This document shows positions 46,320-54,318 of a stretch of 64,000 nt of DNA, one piece after another; position 1 is the first letter of the stretch, and every line of letters begins with the position of its first letter. The notes below the pieces were generated by a model, which saw only the letters and a list, made by a program, of their open reading frames with translations, had not been told where the DNA came from and did not search any database. This DNA is from Bradyrhizobium elkanii USDA 76 (lineage in GTDB: Bacteria; Pseudomonadota; Alphaproteobacteria; Rhizobiales; Xanthobacteraceae): contig NZ_CP066356.1 of the NCBI RefSeq assembly GCF_023278185.1, forward strand, positions 3,836,001 to 3,900,000, in the 5' to 3' direction. A program made the translations under genes and the position numbers.

Positions 46320-47450
46320 TCAGTCCAGCGTCGCCAGCAGTGCCGCCATCAGGCGGCCGCGTTCGGCGAGGCTGTCGACCTCGATGTGCTCGTTGAGCGT
46401 ATGCGCATCGGCGCCGCGAACGCCGAGGCCGTCGAGCGTGGGGATGCCCATCGCGCCGGTGAAGTTGCCGTCCGAGCCGCCGCCGGCGCTGCCGTGCGGC
46501 AGATCGAGACCCATCGCTGCCGCAAGGCCTTTTGCCTTTTCGTAGAGCGCCATGGTGCCCGCATCAGGTTCCCACACCGGGCGCGTGACGCCGCGCGTCA
46601 CCTTGAAGGTGACGTCGTTGGCGGTACCCGACAGTGCCAGCATGCGCTCGACGCCACGATCGAGATCGGCCTGGCGCTTGGCCATGCTGAGCGCTTCGCC
46701 GGTGCAGGTCGTCGCGACGCAATTGACCCACTGGCCGCCATGCACGATGCCGACCGAGAAGGTGCAGTCCTCGGTGGTCATGCCGTCGATGGCGATGATC
46801 TGCCGCGCCATCTCGCGGATCGCGGAACGCCCGGAAGACAGCGTTGCACCGGCATGGCTGGGCTTGCCCGTGGCTTCCAGATTGAAGCGCGCGATCGCAT
46901 AGCGGCCGGTGACGACGCCGTTGTTCGGGCGGCCGGGCTCCGGCACCAGCACGTATTTGTTGCGCGCGGCTTCCGCCTCGATGATGTCGCGCGTCGACGG
47001 CGTGCCGACCTCTTCATCGGGGGTGAACAGCACCGTGATCGGCAGCGGCGTGGTGAAGGAGGCGCGCGCCAATTGCCTGATCGCCTCGATCGACAGGTAG
47101 TTGCCGCCCTTCATGTCGAAGATGCCCGGCCCGAAGCACTTGTTGCCTTCGCGCCGCCACTTCAGCTTCTCGATGGTGCCGACCGGGTGAACGGTGTCCA
47201 GATGGCCGGCGATCAGGATGCCGGGCTGGCCCTGTTTCGGATGGGGGAAACGGGCGCGGACGCAGCCCGCGAAGCCCTGGCGTCCGGCGATGCGCTCGAT
47301 CGTCGCACCCATGATCGCCATCTCGCGGGCGGCGAGATCGAGCATGCGCTCGACCGCGGCGGCGTCCCAGGTCGGGCTTTCGCATTCCACCCAGCTGCGC
47401 AGGCCCTGCAGCATCGTTTCGGAATCAAAGGGGAGATTGGCTGGGTTCAT
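46320..47450 (-). CDS. M20 family metallopeptidase (glutamate carboxypeptidase/CPG2-like)
   Basis: 376 residues from ATG 47450. Zn-ligand motifs are ILIAGHLDTVHPVGTIEKL (near 76), GPGIFDMKGG (near 106), PDEEVGTPSTR (near 143) and the C-terminal HGSAGGGSDGNF. It hydrolyses C-terminal Glu or other acidic amide bonds. It is 95 bases upstream of the riboswitch on the same strand, so it may be read together with the DadA-type gene; the riboswitch would then act internally. Confidence 0.9.
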   Translation of the reverse strand: MNPANLPFDSETMLQGLRSWVECESPTWDAAAVERMLDLAAREMAIMGATIERIAGRQGFAGCVRARFPHPKQGQPGILIAGHLDTVHPVGTIEKLKWRREGNKCFGPGIFDMKGGNYLSIEAIRQLARASFTTPLPITVLFTPDEEVGTPSTRDIIEAEAARNKYVLVPEPGRPNNGVVTGRYAIARFNLEATGKPSHAGATLSSGRSAIREMARQIIAIDGMTTEDCTFSVGIVHGGQWVNCVATTCTGEALSMAKRQADLDRGVERMLALSGTANDVTFKVTRGVTRPVWEPDAGTMALYEKAKGLAAAMGLDLPHGSAGGGSDGNFTGAMGIPTLDGLGVRGADAHTLNEHIEVDSLAERGRLMAALLATLD

Positions 47451-47642
47451 CGTTGTTCTCTCTTGTTGTTCTGACGGCGCCGGCATCGCGCGCGCGTTAC
47501 GAAAATCTCAGCCGACGATTTTGTAAAGCCAAAATCTGGCGTGCGGCCTCATTCGTTTGTGTACGTCCGATGCGGCCTGAAACCGATTGACGCGCTTGGC
47601 GCTTGGTGCAAGTCTCGATTTCACAAGCCATACAGCATGTTA

Positions 47643-47661
47643 GTTCGCCTAAATAACGAAC
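47643..47661. promoter_or_regulatory. Inverted repeat in the binding-protein promoter region
   Basis: GTTCG and CGAAC are separated by nine AT-rich bases (CCTAAATAA), 55 bases before the ATG of the binding-protein gene. A further ATAACGAA copy follows at 47669-47676. These could be an operator for the divergent M20 and binding-protein genes. Confidence 0.3.
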
Positions 47662-47715
47662 CGCGTGCATAACGAATAAGCCGGCTTTGACCAGTTACAC
47701 GTCAGGAGAGTTTGC

Positions 47716-49335
47716 ATGTTCCCTATCTCGCGTTGGAAACACCGCACGCTAGCGGCCGCGTTGACGGCGCTCGCGCTGTCGTTCGCGCCGCAGGAATTGT
47801 CATTCGCACCGCAGGCGATGGCCGCGGGCAAGACCATCACCGCGGTGATGCATTCGGATCTGCGCGTCATCGATCCGATCATGACCACGGCCTACATCAC
47901 CCGCGATCATGGCTACATGATCTATGACACGCTGCTGGCGACGGATTCCAATTTCAAGATCCAGCCGCAGATGGCGGACTGGAAGGTCTCCGACGACAAG
48001 CTGACCTACACGTTCACGCTTCGCGACGGCCTGAAGTGGCACGACGGCGCGCCGGTCACCGCGGAAGACTGCGTCGCCTCGCTGCAGCGTTGGGGCAAGG
48101 TCGACGGCATGGGCCAGAAGCTGATGGACTTCGTCGCGAGCCTGGAGGCGACCGACGCCAAGACCATCACGCTGAAGCTGAAGGAACCCTACGGCCTCGT
48201 GCTGGAATCGATCGGCAAGCCGTCGTCGCGCGTGCCGTTCATGATGCCGAAGCGTCTTGCCGAGACGCCGCCGGACAAGCCGATCCCGGAACAGATCGGC
48301 TCCGGACCGTTCAAATTCGTGCAGGCGGAATTCCAGCCGGGCGTGAAGGCGGTCTATGAGAAGAACAAGGACTACGTGCCGCGCAAGGAGCCGGCGAGCT
48401 GGACCGCGGGCGGCAAGGTGGTCAAGGTCGACCGCGTCGAGTGGGTCACGATGGCCGATGCGCAGACCGCGGTGAACGCGTTGCAATCCGGCGACATCGA
48501 TTTCATGGAGAACCTTCCGTTCGACATGCTGCCGGTGCTCGAAGCCAATCCGGATCTCAAGATCGACGTCCTGAACAAGTTCGGCTTCCAGACCCTCGGA
48601 CGCATGAACTTCCTCTATCCGCCGTTCGACAATCCGAAGGTGCGCCGGGCTGCGTTCCTGGCGATGAACCAGAAGGACGTGCTCGACGCGCTGGTCGGCA
48701 ACGCCAAGTACCAGAGGATCTGCGGCGCTTTCTTCGTCTGCGGCACGCCGCTCGAGACCGACGTCGGGGCCGAAACGCTGGTGAAGGGCAACGGCCTGGC
48801 GGAAGCCAAGAAGGCGCTCGCCGCGTCCGGTTATGACGGCACCCCCGTGGTGATCATGGCACCGGGCGACGTCACGACGTTGAAGGCCCAGCCGGTCGTG
48901 GCTGCGCAGCAGTTGCGCGAGGCCGGCTTCAAGGTCGACCTGCAGGCCACCGACTGGCAGACCGTGGTGACCCGCCGCGCCAGCCAGAAGCCGCCGAAGG
49001 AAGGCGGCTGGAACATGTTCTTCACCAACTGGGTCGCGGCCGACGTCTCCGATCCGATCGTCAACGCGTCGATCACCGGTCGCGGCAAGAATGGCGGCTG
49101 GTTCGGCTGGGCCGAAGACGCGAAGATCGAGGAGCTGCGTGACAAGTTCGCACGCGCCGGCTCGGCCGAGGAAAAGAAGAAGATCGCCGCGGAAATCCAG
49201 ACCGAGGCCTACGATCAGGTGATCTACGTTCCGCTCGGCCAGTACACCATTCCGAGCGCATGGCGGAAGTCGCTCACCGGCGTGCTCGACGGCCCGGCAA
49301 CGCCGATCTTCTGGAACATCGACAAGTCCGAGTAA
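47716..49335 (+). CDS. Dipeptide-type ABC transporter substrate-binding protein (family 5)
   Basis: 539 residues. ATG 47716 follows AGGAGAG. The signal peptide is long (about 36 residues) and contains a tandem copy, LSFAPQELSFAPQAMAA. The mature part has the LTYTFTLRDGLKWHDGAPVT signature near 96-115, IGSGPFKF near 194 and the pair of Cys in RICGAFFVCGTPLE. It is divergent from the M20 gene and about 3.3 kb from the transporter genes, so it probably feeds the DppBC/ATPase system. A second binding protein of this class is at 17745. Confidence 0.9.
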   Translation: MFPISRWKHRTLAAALTALALSFAPQELSFAPQAMAAGKTITAVMHSDLRVIDPIMTTAYITRDHGYMIYDTLLATDSNFKIQPQMADWKVSDDKLTYTFTLRDGLKWHDGAPVTAEDCVASLQRWGKVDGMGQKLMDFVASLEATDAKTITLKLKEPYGLVLESIGKPSSRVPFMMPKRLAETPPDKPIPEQIGSGPFKFVQAEFQPGVKAVYEKNKDYVPRKEPASWTAGGKVVKVDRVEWVTMADAQTAVNALQSGDIDFMENLPFDMLPVLEANPDLKIDVLNKFGFQTLGRMNFLYPPFDNPKVRRAAFLAMNQKDVLDALVGNAKYQRICGAFFVCGTPLETDVGAETLVKGNGLAEAKKALAASGYDGTPVVIMAPGDVTTLKAQPVVAAQQLREAGFKVDLQATDWQTVVTRRASQKPPKEGGWNMFFTNWVAADVSDPIVNASITGRGKNGGWFGWAEDAKIEELRDKFARAGSAEEKKKIAAEIQTEAYDQVIYVPLGQYTIPSAWRKSLTGVLDGPATPIFWNIDKSE

Positions 49336-49356
49336 GCTTGCGGCTTGACGCAAAAC

Positions 49357-49390
49357 AAATGGCCGGGACTTGTCCCGGCCATTTTCTTTT
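49357..49390 (+). terminator. Rho-independent terminator of the binding-protein gene
   Basis: A 13-bp perfect stem (AAATGGCCGGGAC/GTCCCGGCCATTT) with a two-base loop, followed by TTCTTTT. It starts 22 bases after the stop codon. Confidence 0.92.
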
Positions 49391-49899
49391 CGCGCTGTCG
49401 CTTGTCAGGTGTGGCTGTCGCGAAGCTGCTCCAGTCCGTCGCTAAGCGGTGGCCCGCCTGGTGGCGCGCTGTGCGGCGGGGAGGGGCGCTCCTTGCGCTG
49501 ATCGGGTTGGTCGGTTGCGCGCTGCGCGGATGGATCGTCGTTCGGCATCGTCATGCTCCAATTGCGGCATGACAACGAATACGCAGGGCACGGGTTCCGA
49601 ACGGGCGACCGCTAGTCGCCGTGGTCTGGTCTCATGCTGCTCGGGCTCGACAGGCTCGTGAGCTGCGTCGGTCCGATGCCGGTCGCAATCCGATTGTTCT
49701 TCGCAATCCGATTGCAGTTTGCAATCTCCATCGCCTATCTCCGACCAAATTGATTTCACAATGCAACAGCCGCGAAAATGCGCGGCCGGAATTTCCAATG
49801 CGGGTAAGACTACGACAGTCAGCGACCGCGGCGTGTGAACTGCGCCACAGCCGGAAAACACGACGCTGGCCCGCTCGGGTGCGCACGGCATGCGAAGGT
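49391..49899. other. Intergenic, short direct repeats, no gene
   Basis: 509 bases with no convincing reading frame. At 49685-49712 the unit CGCAATCCGATTG occurs twice, followed by a third near-copy (TTTGCAATC). A weakly conserved stretch before tRNA-Leu is AT-rich. Confidence 0.4.
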
Positions 49900-49986
49900 T
49901 GGTGCGGGCGGTGGGACTCGAACCCACACGACGTTGCCATCGAGGGATTTTAAGTCCCTTGCGTCTACCAGTTCCGCCACGTCCGC
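49900..49986 (-). tRNA. tRNA-Leu (UAA anticodon)
   Basis: An 87-nt class II tRNA with CCA encoded. On the minus strand the acceptor GCGGACG pairs with CGCCCGC apart from one A-C mismatch. The anticodon arm reads GGGAC-TTAAAAT-CCC (anticodon TAA), followed by the long variable arm (TCGATGGCAACGTC) and the T-arm with GGGTTCGAGTCCC. Confidence 0.95.
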
Positions 49987-50210
49987 GTTGCGCCAGGCGC
50001 GCCGATTTCTAGCGCGTTTGGGCGCGGAGTGGAATTGTCATTATCCGGAGCTAACAGGTGAGCTTTCAAAGGCTTAAGCGGCGGCCCGCAATTCCATTTG
50101 CCTCGGCGGCCGAGCATTGGGATAAGCAGCGCGCTGCCGCGATTGAGCCTCAATCCGGACACCGGTGGCTGCTTTAGGCAATCTCAACACTGTCCGGTTA
50201 AGAAAGCTGA

Positions 50211-50645
50211 ATGTCTGTTCGTTTCCCACGCCGCCTGAAGCTGTCGCGCGCGGCGGCCGTCATTGCGCTGCTCGCCTCGGCCGCGGGCGTGTCCGGCTGC
50301 GCGCAGATCGGCGACACCGTACCTTCGGCATTCGCCGATCCCGCCAAGTACGAGCTCTATGATTGCAAGCAGCTCGAGAACGAGCGCAGCAATCTCAAGA
50401 CCCGCGCGGCGGATCAGGAAAAATTGATGGCCAAGGCGGAGACCGGCGTCGGCGGGACTGTCGTCTCCGAGATGGTCTATCGCAACGAGCTGATCTCGAT
50501 CCACTCCCAGCAGAAGCTGGCGGATGAGGCCTGGCGCAAAGGCAGGTGCCATGAAAGCACGCCGGACACGCCTGCGGCCGCGGCACCCGCTGCTCCCACG
50601 CCGGCGGCGAAGGGCCCGCGCGCGCCACGGGGCCTCGTCCACTAG
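50211..50645 (+). CDS. Putative lipoprotein, 144 aa
   Basis: The N-terminus has Arg-rich then hydrophobic residues (MSVRFPRRLKLSRAAAVIAL) and a lipobox GVSGC at 26-30, so Cys30 should be acylated and the protein anchored in the inner or outer membrane. Residues 45-110 are charged helices (LENERSNLKTRAADQEKLMA) with a coiled-coil tendency, and the tail is Pro/Ala-rich. I recognise no family. Confidence 0.75.
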   Translation: MSVRFPRRLKLSRAAAVIALLASAAGVSGCAQIGDTVPSAFADPAKYELYDCKQLENERSNLKTRAADQEKLMAKAETGVGGTVVSEMVYRNELISIHSQQKLADEAWRKGRCHESTPDTPAAAAPAAPTPAAKGPRAPRGLVH

Positions 50646-50684
50646 GCCGGCGTGTCCGGACGAGCTGGTCGTGATTGGCCGAGC

Positions 50685-51887
50685 TCAGGCGCGCCAGTCG
50701 TAAATCCAGTCCTGCCGCGCCAGCATCCGCTCCGGACCGATGGCGCGGATCGCCAGATCGCGCGCGATCGCCGCCGGCCCGCGCAGATGATAGATGCGGC
50801 CCTGCTGTCGCGCCAGGCGCTGCACTTTCAGCACGCGCCCGCGCCGCATCCGTGCGTAGCGCTTCAACGCGGCGGGAATGCCTGCGGTGTTTTCCCCGGT
50901 GCTGTCGCTCAAGGCCTTGGCGAGCACGGCCGCATCCTCGATCGCCATGCCGGCGCCTTGCGCGGCGAACGGCAGCATCGCATGCGCGGCATCGCCGAGC
51001 AGCGTCACCGCGCCTTCGCTCCAGCGGCCGATGTCGGGCAGGGTGAACAGCGCCCATTTGCGCCAGCCGTCGACCGCGCCGATCAGCGTCTGCGCCGTCG
51101 CGGGCCAGCGCGCGGTGGCGAATGCAGCCTTGATCTCGTTGATGTCGCCGGGCTCGCTCCAGCCCGGCCGGTTCCAGGTGCCCGATACGATCGCGACCAC
51201 GTTGATCTGGTGTCCGGCCGAGATGGGATAGGCGACGAGATGCGCGTCCGGTCCCATCCAGAGCTGCACGTGCGGTGCGGTGTATTCACGCGGCAGGGCA
51301 GTGGCGTCCAGCGTGCCGCGCCAGGCGATCAGGCCGGAGAATTGCGGCTGTACGTCCGGAAACAAATGCCCGCGCACCGACGACCAGATGCCGTCGGCGC
51401 CGATCAGCGCAACGGCCAATTCCTCCTGCCGTGAATTGCCGCGGCGTTGGACGACGGTGAGGCCTCGCGCATGCTTGGTCACATCCTCGAACTGGCAGCC
51501 GAGCCGCAGATCGATATCGGGATGGTCGCTCGCGGCGGCCTGCAGCGCGGCCTGTAAATCGGCGCGGTGGATCACCCAATAGGGTGCGCCGGCGCGGAAC
51601 TCGGCGGCCTGGCCAAGCGGCATCCGTGCGATCTCGCCACCAGCCCGCGCGCTCAGGATGCTGACGGATTCAGGCGTGACCGCGCGACGCGCAAGCGGTT
51701 CCTTGAGCCCGAGCTCGACCAGGATGCGGCTCGCATTGGGAGAGAGCTGGATGCCGGCGCCGGCTTCCTCGAGCCGTTCGGCCTTCTCCAGCACGACGAC
51801 GCGAAAGCCCTGTGCCGCCAGTGTCAGCGACGCCGTCAGTCCTCCGATCCCGGCGCCTGCAACGATGACGGTTCGCGTCAGCGCCAC
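50685..51887 (-). CDS. FAD-dependent monooxygenase (salicylate/6-hydroxynicotinate 3-monooxygenase-like)
   Basis: 400 residues. GAGIGGLTASLTLAAQGF is at 11-28, with the flavin-binding DGIWSSVR segment near 165 and GDAAHAMLPFAAQGAGMAIE near 291-310 (the GD motif). Class A flavin monooxygenases hydroxylate aromatic acids with NAD(P)H and oxygen. The substrate cannot be told. Upstream, separated by seven bases, lies the zinc-finger protein gene, so the two form an operon. Confidence 0.9.
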   Translation of the reverse strand: MALTRTVIVAGAGIGGLTASLTLAAQGFRVVVLEKAERLEEAGAGIQLSPNASRILVELGLKEPLARRAVTPESVSILSARAGGEIARMPLGQAAEFRAGAPYWVIHRADLQAALQAAASDHPDIDLRLGCQFEDVTKHARGLTVVQRRGNSRQEELAVALIGADGIWSSVRGHLFPDVQPQFSGLIAWRGTLDATALPREYTAPHVQLWMGPDAHLVAYPISAGHQINVVAIVSGTWNRPGWSEPGDINEIKAAFATARWPATAQTLIGAVDGWRKWALFTLPDIGRWSEGAVTLLGDAAHAMLPFAAQGAGMAIEDAAVLAKALSDSTGENTAGIPAALKRYARMRRGRVLKVQRLARQQGRIYHLRGPAAIARDLAIRAIGPERMLARQDWIYDWRA

Positions 51888-51894
51888 GGAGCGG

Positions 51895-52140
51895 TCAGGC
51901 GACCTTGTCTTTCAGCACGCATTCCGGCGGCCGCGCTTCGCCGGCCGCGAGGTCGGACGCGAAGCGATAGAGCGTCGAGCAGTACGGACAGATGATCTCG
52001 TTGTCGTTGCCGAGGTCGAGGAACACGTGCGGGTGGTCGAACGGCGGGTTGGCGCCGACGCACATGAACTCCTGCGATCCGATTTCGATCACCGAGACAC
52101 CGGCATCGTTATGGAAGTGCGGGACGACGTGGTCGGACAT
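51895..52140 (-). CDS. CHCC-type zinc-finger protein (zf-CHCC, NDUFS6-like)
   Basis: 81 residues from ATG 52140, with AAGGTGAG upstream; the frame up to 52212 is rejected. Zinc ligands are Cys27, His36 or His38, Cys51 and Cys54 (EIICPYCSTLYRF), the pattern of the complex I subunit NDUFS6/zf-CHCC family. In alphaproteobacteria the free-standing protein is a candidate complex I accessory subunit. Its pairing with a flavin monooxygenase is common in these bacteria, for reasons I do not know. Confidence 0.88.
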   Translation of the reverse strand: MSDHVVPHFHNDAGVSVIEIGSQEFMCVGANPPFDHPHVFLDLGNDNEIICPYCSTLYRFASDLAAGEARPPECVLKDKVA

Positions 52141-52374
52141 ATTCTCACCTTGATGGCAACGATGGGCAGACGCAATCAACAGCATGCGGCATCGCGAAAT
52201 GCCGCGCACCATACTGGCGGGAACAGTTGATTCCTAGAGCCCCGATGGCTCATTTGCTCATGCAAATTCGACACAATCTTGTCGTCCCAGAGAAGCCCTC
52301 CTTTGGTCGGAGCCGTTGTGTCGCAAAAACGGCACACTATTTCCAAGGCGAGTAAAACTAGAGGTTTTAGCGGA

Positions 52375-53508
52375 ATGAATCGGGTGCGCGTCAGCTTGGC
52401 GGTGGTCGGCGTGGCAGCAAGTGCTGCCGTGGGCGCGGCTATTTGGCCGCACGCCCGTGATGCCGGCACCGTGCTGGCGGCGCGGGACGATCCCGCTGCG
52501 CTCGCCGACATCAGGCTCAATTCCGTGTTGCGCAACAACCCGGCGTTGATCTCGGACAATATCGAGGCGGCTCTGGCCTCCGGCGATGCCGACCTTGCGA
52601 TGAGCTTTGTCGAACTCGCCGGCGAGAAGAACATCGCGCTCAGTGATGATCTCACCAAGCGCGTCGACGACGCGCGCGCCGAGCAATCATCCAGCATGCA
52701 TTTCGCCAAAGGGTTCGCCACCGGTCTGGTGACCGGCAATGCCGACGATGTCGCAAGCCTGTCCGGCACGGTCGCCGGCGACCTGTTCGTGTTCGGCGAT
52801 GTCAGGGACATCGTGCGCGAGGGCAAGCACCTCGTGATGGGAGAGGACACCGACCAGCTGGTGCTCGGCCTCGCGGCCGCCGGGCTTGCGGTGACCGCGG
52901 CAACCTATGTGTCGGTCGGCGGCGCCGGGCCGCTGCGCGCCGGGCTGACGCTGGTCAAGGATACGCGCAAGGCCGGGCGGCTGAGCGAGGGGATGATCGA
53001 ATGGGCCGGGCGCTCGACCCGCGAGGTCGTCGACCAGCCGGCGCTGCGCGAGGCGGTCGCATCCGGCTCGGTGCTGCGGCCGGTGGAAACCGCAACCGCG
53101 ATCCGCGCGGCGTTCCGGGCCGAGAAGGCCGGCGCGCTGGTGCGCGTCGCCAAGGACGTCGGACGCATCGGCGAGGCGGCCGGGGTTCGCGCTGCGCGGG
53201 ATACGCTGAAGGTCGCCGAGAACCCGAAGGAGATCGCGCGGGCGGCGCGGATCGCCGAGGTGAAGGGCGGCCAGACCCGTGCGATCCTGAAGCTGTTCGG
53301 CCGTGGCGCGCTGCTGCTGGCCGCCGGCACATTCAATCTCACCATGTGGCTGTTCGGCGCGCTGCTGGCGCTGTTCGGCTTCCTGTCGTCGATCAAGGCC
53401 ACTACCGAACGGGCCACCGCCTGGTGGCTCAGACGAAGCAAGGCGCTGCGCCTGAAGCGGCAGATGGCCGCGCAGGCTACCTTGGCGAGTATGCCCGCCC
53501 AAGGTTAG
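52375..53508 (+). CDS. Membrane-associated hypothetical protein, 377 aa
   Basis: An N-terminal hydrophobic anchor (MNRVRVSLAVVGVAASAAVG) is followed by a helical soluble region. Hydrophobic segments follow near 158-188 (LVLGLAAAGLAVTAATYVSV) and near 310-335 (FLVGxLF-like LFGRGALLLAAGTF, LTMWLFGALLALFGFL). The C-terminus is basic. ATG 52375 is selected over a frame opening at 52279. I recognise no family. Confidence 0.7.
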   Translation: MNRVRVSLAVVGVAASAAVGAAIWPHARDAGTVLAARDDPAALADIRLNSVLRNNPALISDNIEAALASGDADLAMSFVELAGEKNIALSDDLTKRVDDARAEQSSSMHFAKGFATGLVTGNADDVASLSGTVAGDLFVFGDVRDIVREGKHLVMGEDTDQLVLGLAAAGLAVTAATYVSVGGAGPLRAGLTLVKDTRKAGRLSEGMIEWAGRSTREVVDQPALREAVASGSVLRPVETATAIRAAFRAEKAGALVRVAKDVGRIGEAAGVRAARDTLKVAENPKEIARAARIAEVKGGQTRAILKLFGRGALLLAAGTFNLTMWLFGALLALFGFLSSIKATTERATAWWLRRSKALRLKRQMAAQATLASMPAQG

Positions 53509-53562
53509 GCTTGCGGTCGCCTGTCGATCGCCAATCGCAAATCCCAAGAAGAAACGGAATGC

Positions 53563-54318
53563 ATGATGCCGAGTTTCCATCACGGCGATGTTGAAATTGC
53601 CTATATCGACGAAGGCGCGGGCGAACCGATCGTGCTGGTGCACGGCTTTGCCTCGAGCAAGAACGTCAACTGGATCTACCCGACCTGGGTCTCGGATCTC
53701 GTCAAGGCCGGCCGTCGGGTGATCGCGCTCGACAATCGCGGCCACGGCGAATCCGCCAAGCTCTACGATGCCGCGCAGTACGAGATCGCGACCATGGCCG
53801 GCGACGTGATCGCGCTGATGGACCATCTCGGAATCGCGCCCGCCGACATCATGGGCTATTCGCTGGGCTCGCGGATGACGGCGATCCTGGCGCGAGAGAA
53901 TCCCGATCGGGTGCGCTCGGCGATCCTCGGCGGGATCGGCATCGGACTGATCGAGGGCGGCGGCCCCGGCGAGACGGTCGCGCTGGCGCTGGAGGCGCCG
54001 GCGCTCGACGATGTCACCGACCCGGTCGGCCGTACCTTCCGCGCCTTTGCCGACCAGACCCGCTCCGACCGCCGCGCGCTCGCCGCCTGCCTGCGCGGTT
54101 CGCGCCGCCTGATGACGCGCGAGGAGGCGGCCGGCATCCGCGTGCCGGTCTTGATCGCGGTCGGCAGCAAGGACGAGATCGCGGGCTCGGCGTCAGCGCT
54201 TGGCCGGATCATTCCGGGGTCGGAGGTGCTCGATATTCCGAACCGCGATCACATGCGGGCGGTCGGCGACAAGGTCTACAAGACCGGGGTCATCGACTTC
54301 CTGTCGCGGCGAAAATAG
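53563..54318 (+). CDS. Alpha/beta hydrolase
   Basis: 251 residues: oxyanion VHGFASS near 26-32, nucleophile Ser100 in GYSLGS, catalytic Asp about 205 and His228 in NRDHMRAV. Substrate unknown; esterase/epoxide-hydrolase-like. It follows the membrane-protein gene after 54 bases. Its 3' end overlaps the convergent membrane protein gene by 126 bases. Confidence 0.88.
   Translation: MMPSFHHGDVEIAYIDEGAGEPIVLVHGFASSKNVNWIYPTWVSDLVKAGRRVIALDNRGHGESAKLYDAAQYEIATMAGDVIALMDHLGIAPADIMGYSLGSRMTAILARENPDRVRSAILGGIGIGLIEGGGPGETVALALEAPALDDVTDPVGRTFRAFADQTRSDRRALAACLRGSRRLMTREEAAGIRVPVLIAVGSKDEIAGSASALGRIIPGSEVLDIPNRDHMRAVGDKVYKTGVIDFLSRRK

Noticed and set aside
49442..49927. 161-codon minus-strand frame before tRNA-Leu
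   Set aside because: It runs into the tRNA gene and has mixed composition without a start signal.
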